Source of the DNA: Gemmatimonadota bacterium
GTDB taxonomy: Bacteria > Gemmatimonadota > Gemmatimonadetes > Gemmatimonadales > GWC2-71-9
Assembly: GCA_022563595.1 (NCBI GenBank)
Contig: JADFNB010000011.1
Location: 22,623 to 86,622, forward strand
Direction: 5' to 3'
DNA length: 64,000 bases
In this document: in pieces, positions 61,610 to 64,000 of the stretch
Layout of the letters: the number at the start of each line of letters is the position of its first letter
How positions within the stretch are numbered: position 1 is the stretch's first letter
The notes under the pieces: model-generated
Databases searched by the model: none
What the model was told of the DNA's origin: nothing
The model's input: the letters and a program-made list of their open reading frames with translations, nothing else
Program-made: the position numbers and the translations under genes

Positions 61610-62545
61610 TTGAAAGACAATCAACGCTGGACGGTCATGCTGGTCCCACATGGCGCGGGCAAGTCGCGCGCTGTGGGGATTTCCGCACGCGCGGCACGCT
61701 GGCTCGCGGGCTGCGTAGCTGTGCTTGGCGTGGGGGGCGCCGTCTTCACGTATGCTACCGCCTCCAAGGCGCTGAACCTGACCCGACTGAGTCAGCTGGA
61801 GGAGATCAACGCACTCCTCGCCGAGGAGATCCAGGTCACCCGCACCCGGCTGGGTGAGTTGGGTGACACCCTAGACGCCATCGGCGACCGTGACCGACAG
61901 GTGCGGCTGCTGGCGGGTCTCGAGCCGACCGATCCCGACGTGCAGCAGGCCGGTATCGGCGGCCCGGTGGGAACCTGGACCGCGCGCGACCGCCTGCTCG
62001 CCGAGGGTCCGGTGGGTGAGACCGCAATCCAGACGCGGCTGGACTTGGGAACCGTGCTCCGCCGCGCCAACCTGCTGGCTGCATCGTTTCAGGAAGCCGC
62101 CGAGAGCCTGGCCGTCCACAACGACCGGTTGACCCGCACGCCGTCCATCATGCCCACGAGCGGGTTCCTCACGAGCCGGTTCGCCTATGCGCGGATCCAC
62201 CCGCTATACCACGAAGCGCGCGCGCACGAGGGCATCGACGTGGCCGCCCCGATGGACACGCCCATCCTCGCCAGCGCGGGTGGGCGGGTGGTGGCGGTGC
62301 ATGACAACCTGGTGGGGTACGGCCGCATCGTGACGATCGACCACGGCTACGGGATCGTCACGCGCTACGCCCACTGCTCCATGATTCTCGTCCGCGTGGG
62401 CCAACGGGTCGAGCGCGGCCAGGAGATCGCGCTCGTCGGGAACTCCGGGATCGCCACCGCGCCCCATCTCCACTACGAGGTGATCGTCAACGGCCGACAG
62501 GTCGATCCCATGGACTACGTCTTCCCCGAGACGATCGTCGACTGA
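61610..62545 (+). CDS. M23-family peptidase (LytM-like), membrane-anchored
   Basis: A 311-residue protein. After a basic N-terminus (VPHGAGKSRAVGISARAARW) one span (31-50) anchors it, a coiled coil follows (about 55-95, LSQLEEINALLAEEIQVT), and the LytM domain is at the end (HEGIDVAAPMDTPILASAGG and the zinc motif HLHYEV). Such proteins cut peptidoglycan cross-links or act as degenerate activators; the His/Asp residues here look intact. The start is TTG 61610, with GAGG about seven bases upstream; the upstream frame to 61577 is unlike a protein start. It comes after the terminator-promoter combination. Confidence 0.85.
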   Translation: MKDNQRWTVMLVPHGAGKSRAVGISARAARWLAGCVAVLGVGGAVFTYATASKALNLTRLSQLEEINALLAEEIQVTRTRLGELGDTLDAIGDRDRQVRLLAGLEPTDPDVQQAGIGGPVGTWTARDRLLAEGPVGETAIQTRLDLGTVLRRANLLAASFQEAAESLAVHNDRLTRTPSIMPTSGFLTSRFAYARIHPLYHEARAHEGIDVAAPMDTPILASAGGRVVAVHDNLVGYGRIVTIDHGYGIVTRYAHCSMILVRVGQRVERGQEIALVGNSGIATAPHLHYEVIVNGRQVDPMDYVFPETIVD

Positions 62546-62555
62546 CCCCCACCTG

Positions 62556-63314
62556 CTGAAGCGAGTTCGCTACGGCGTCGCCCTCACCGCGGCGGTCGTG
62601 GCGTGCGGGCGCGGACCGGTCCCGGTCCACGTGGTGGCGTATCTCGACGCAGCGCGACCGTTATCCCGCGTCGAGATCACGGCCCTGCCCTACGACGCGC
62701 CCGGGCTGCTGGACTCGCTCAGCCGAGCCATGCCCGACCCCCCACCGACGTTCCCCGGTCTCGAGCAGGAGATGCGGGGGTTCCTGCCGGCCGACCCGGG
62801 GGACCTCGGCTCGGCGGGGCGGGCGTGGAAAGCCACCAGGGATAGCGCCCAGCGGCTCGCAGATTCGCTCAGGAGCCTCGACCGGCGGGCGCCGGGGTAT
62901 GGGGCCGCCTACGCCCGGTTTCGCCGCCTGTATCACCGCCTGACCGAACGGTCGGCCGAGCGGGAGGCGGCGTACCGGTCGGTCACGGCCGAGGATCGGT
63001 CCCTGGCCGTGCGAGCCGGCGCGGCCGCAGATTCCCTCCGGGCCTGGGAGCGGCTGGCCTACACGGACTTCGATTCCCTTGCCGCGGCGGCGCTGGCCGC
63101 GAGCGGACGGAAGGTGCTCCGGATTAGGACGGATGCCAGCGGCCGGGCCGACTTCGTGCTCGAGCCCGGCCAGTGGTGGCTCATCCTGAGGATCCCCTAC
63201 CGGGAGAATCCCTTCCTCGAGTATGTGTGGGAGGTGCCGCTGGTCGTTCGCGGGCACCGGCCGCTGCGGGTGCCGCTATTCGAACAGAACGTCGAGGTGC
63301 GGTGGCGCTACTAG
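62556..63314 (+). CDS. Lipoprotein of unknown function
   Basis: A 252-residue protein from CTG 62556. The signal LKRVRYGVALTAAVVACG has a lipobox cysteine at position 17, and no ATG, GTG or TTG lies in frame upstream of that signal; GTG 62598 would begin at the lipobox itself. The mature part has a helical middle (AWKATRDSAQRLADSLRSLD and AYARFRRLYHRLTERS) and a beta end (SGRADFVLEPGQWWLILRIPY). Function unknown. It follows the M23 gene by 10 bases, so it probably shares its promoter. Confidence 0.65.
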   Translation: MKRVRYGVALTAAVVACGRGPVPVHVVAYLDAARPLSRVEITALPYDAPGLLDSLSRAMPDPPPTFPGLEQEMRGFLPADPGDLGSAGRAWKATRDSAQRLADSLRSLDRRAPGYGAAYARFRRLYHRLTERSAEREAAYRSVTAEDRSLAVRAGAAADSLRAWERLAYTDFDSLAAAALAASGRKVLRIRTDASGRADFVLEPGQWWLILRIPYRENPFLEYVWEVPLVVRGHRPLRVPLFEQNVEVRWRY

Positions 63315-63371
63315 AGCACGCCCAGGAGGAGCTCAGATAGGGCGCAACGCGGGGTGCTTGCCGTGTGCATC

Positions 63372-63405
63372 AAAAAACCCGCCCCGGGAGCAAGACTCCC
63401 AGGGG
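63372..63405. other. Hairpin with a flanking A-tract
   Basis: CCCCGGGAG (63382-63390) pairs with CTCCC-A-GGGG (63396-63405) around CAAGA. Six A at 63372-63377 precede it, so on the minus strand it reads like a terminator (stem then T-run). No minus-strand gene ends nearby, so its orientation and use are unclear. Confidence 0.35.
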
Positions 63406-63518
63406 AGGCACTGACGAATGGAGAATGTCCAATGATCAGGGTAGAATGACAAACGGTCCGTCGTCATGCAGTATTGAGCATTCTATATTGGTCATTCAGG
63501 AATGGGGTATTCGATAGC

Positions 63519-64000
63519 GTGAGCATTCATCGCACCGTACTGGTGGCCCTCGTCCTGGCCGGGAGCACAACCGCCATGGGCTGCGAGGGAAACAGCTCCT
63601 CGGAGCTGCTGTTCAAGGTACCCGTTGCGAGGATCCCTCGATCGATGCAACGCGCGTACCGGGATCTGTCGCCCGGCGACTCCGTCGAGCTCCGGCTCCC
63701 CGGCGAGTGGTTCGAGACGCCCCGCGAGCTGACCGTCATCACACGCGAAGCCGCGGACTTCTCCTCGGCGCTTTCCGCGTCGCAGGCGGCCTACTCGGCC
63801 TTCAAGCACTACGACGACGCCTGGATCGTGGCGAGCTTCGCCGAGGATGACCGCGAAGACATCAGGGGCTTCCTGGCTAACTCCGCTGTGAGGGCTGGTA
63901 GTCGCCGGTATTACGAGGGGATTCAGGACAAGCACATCCACGGCTGGGCAAGGTACGCCCAGGACTCGACTGAGTACCGGCTGGTTTTCGTGAGCCTCAC
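63519..64000 (+). CDS. Lipoprotein, 3' end beyond the window (partial)
   Basis: A frame opens at GTG 63519 and stays open to the last base, 160 residues so far. The signal SIHRTVLVALVLAGSTTAMGC (part shown: residues 2-22) ends in Cys22. The mature part has LRLPGEWFETPRELTVITRE, helical AALSASQAAYSAFKHYDDAW-type sequence and RYYEGIQDKHIHGWARYAQ. No family recognised. It is the only feature in the last 700 bases and follows an A/T-rich region with GAATG/CATTC repeats that may hold its promoter. Confidence 0.6.
   Translation, partial: MSIHRTVLVALVLAGSTTAMGCEGNSSSELLFKVPVARIPRSMQRAYRDLSPGDSVELRLPGEWFETPRELTVITREAADFSSALSASQAAYSAFKHYDDAWIVASFAEDDREDIRGFLANSAVRAGSRRYYEGIQDKHIHGWARYAQDSTEYRLVFVSL

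Noticed and set aside
1..64000. tRNA, rRNA or CRISPR in the window
   Set aside because: I looked in the gaps for GGTTCRANTCC-type loops, rRNA-like tracts and regularly spaced repeats and saw none. A covariance-model scan would be needed to exclude a tRNA firmly.

Overview
The window is an ordinary, GC-rich bacterial chromosome segment, tightly packed with genes on both strands. I see no rRNA, tRNA, CRISPR array, insertion sequence or prophage. The style of the genes suggests Gemmatimonadota: many small lipoproteins, a PF10023-type aminopeptidase, Ig/IPT-type secreted proteins, and a decayed membrane Ser/Thr kinase of a type I associate with that phylum. This placement is inference and no marker here proves it.

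Layout. 1-6.3 kb: a phosphoribosyltransferase divergent from a TPR protein and a lipoprotein, then a long-chain acyl-CoA synthetase, and a minus-strand folE-SDR-zinc-ribbon group. 6.3-7.5 kb: a kinase pseudogene and a DDAH-like amidinohydrolase. 7.6-20.7 kb: a 13 kb minus-strand run. Read 5' to 3' it holds a P1 peptidase, an aminotransferase, an amidohydrolase, an O-methyltransferase, NurA, HerA, a secreted protein, SbcD, SbcC and a double-GNAT protein. The archaeal-type end-resection set (HerA-NurA plus Mre11-Rad50) therefore sits in one transcription unit. 20.8-23.9 kb: a helicase-like protein without ATPase motifs but with a DbpA RNA-binding domain, HU, thymidine kinase and CoaE. 23.9-28.0 kb: gcvH-gcvP and a lipoate/octanoate transferase. 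28.0-31.8 kb: a four-gene peptide-type ABC importer without a binding protein. 31.8-34.3 kb: a small minus-strand operon (FmdB, coiled coil, RemA-like) and unknown genes. 34.3-38.9 kb: a hybrid histidine kinase, two glycosyltransferases and a DUF3108 protein. 39.2-47.2 kb: thiO, then lipA, the complete pyruvate dehydrogenase (E1 alpha, E1 beta, E2, E3), a membrane protein and lipB. 47.2-54.2 kb: an M20 dipeptidase, glutamate dehydrogenase and secreted or outer-membrane proteins. 54.4-61.5 kb: dnaE-accA-ricT-metG, closed by a terminator. 61.6-64 kb: an M23 peptidase and two lipoproteins.

How the parts work together. Lipoylation is covered twice: LipA and LipB flank the PDH genes, and a second acyltransferase follows the GcvH/GcvP genes. 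DNA end processing is concentrated in sbcCD plus herA-nurA. Neighbouring genes are very often coupled through ATGA-type stop/start overlaps.

Three features of gene expression stand out. First, at five loci the conserved N-terminus or signal peptide can only be reached from a CTG codon; in four of these the CTG overlaps the upstream stop as CTGA, and herA has a well-placed Shine-Dalgarno. Second, several promoters place the start codon about 7-10 nt after the -10 box, which suggests leaderless mRNAs (phosphoribosyltransferase, TPR gene, dnaE). Third, a strong promoter is nested inside the terminator of the dnaE-metG unit. No wholly new multi-gene system is evident; the helicase-like pseudoenzyme and the CTG-start pattern are the best leads.
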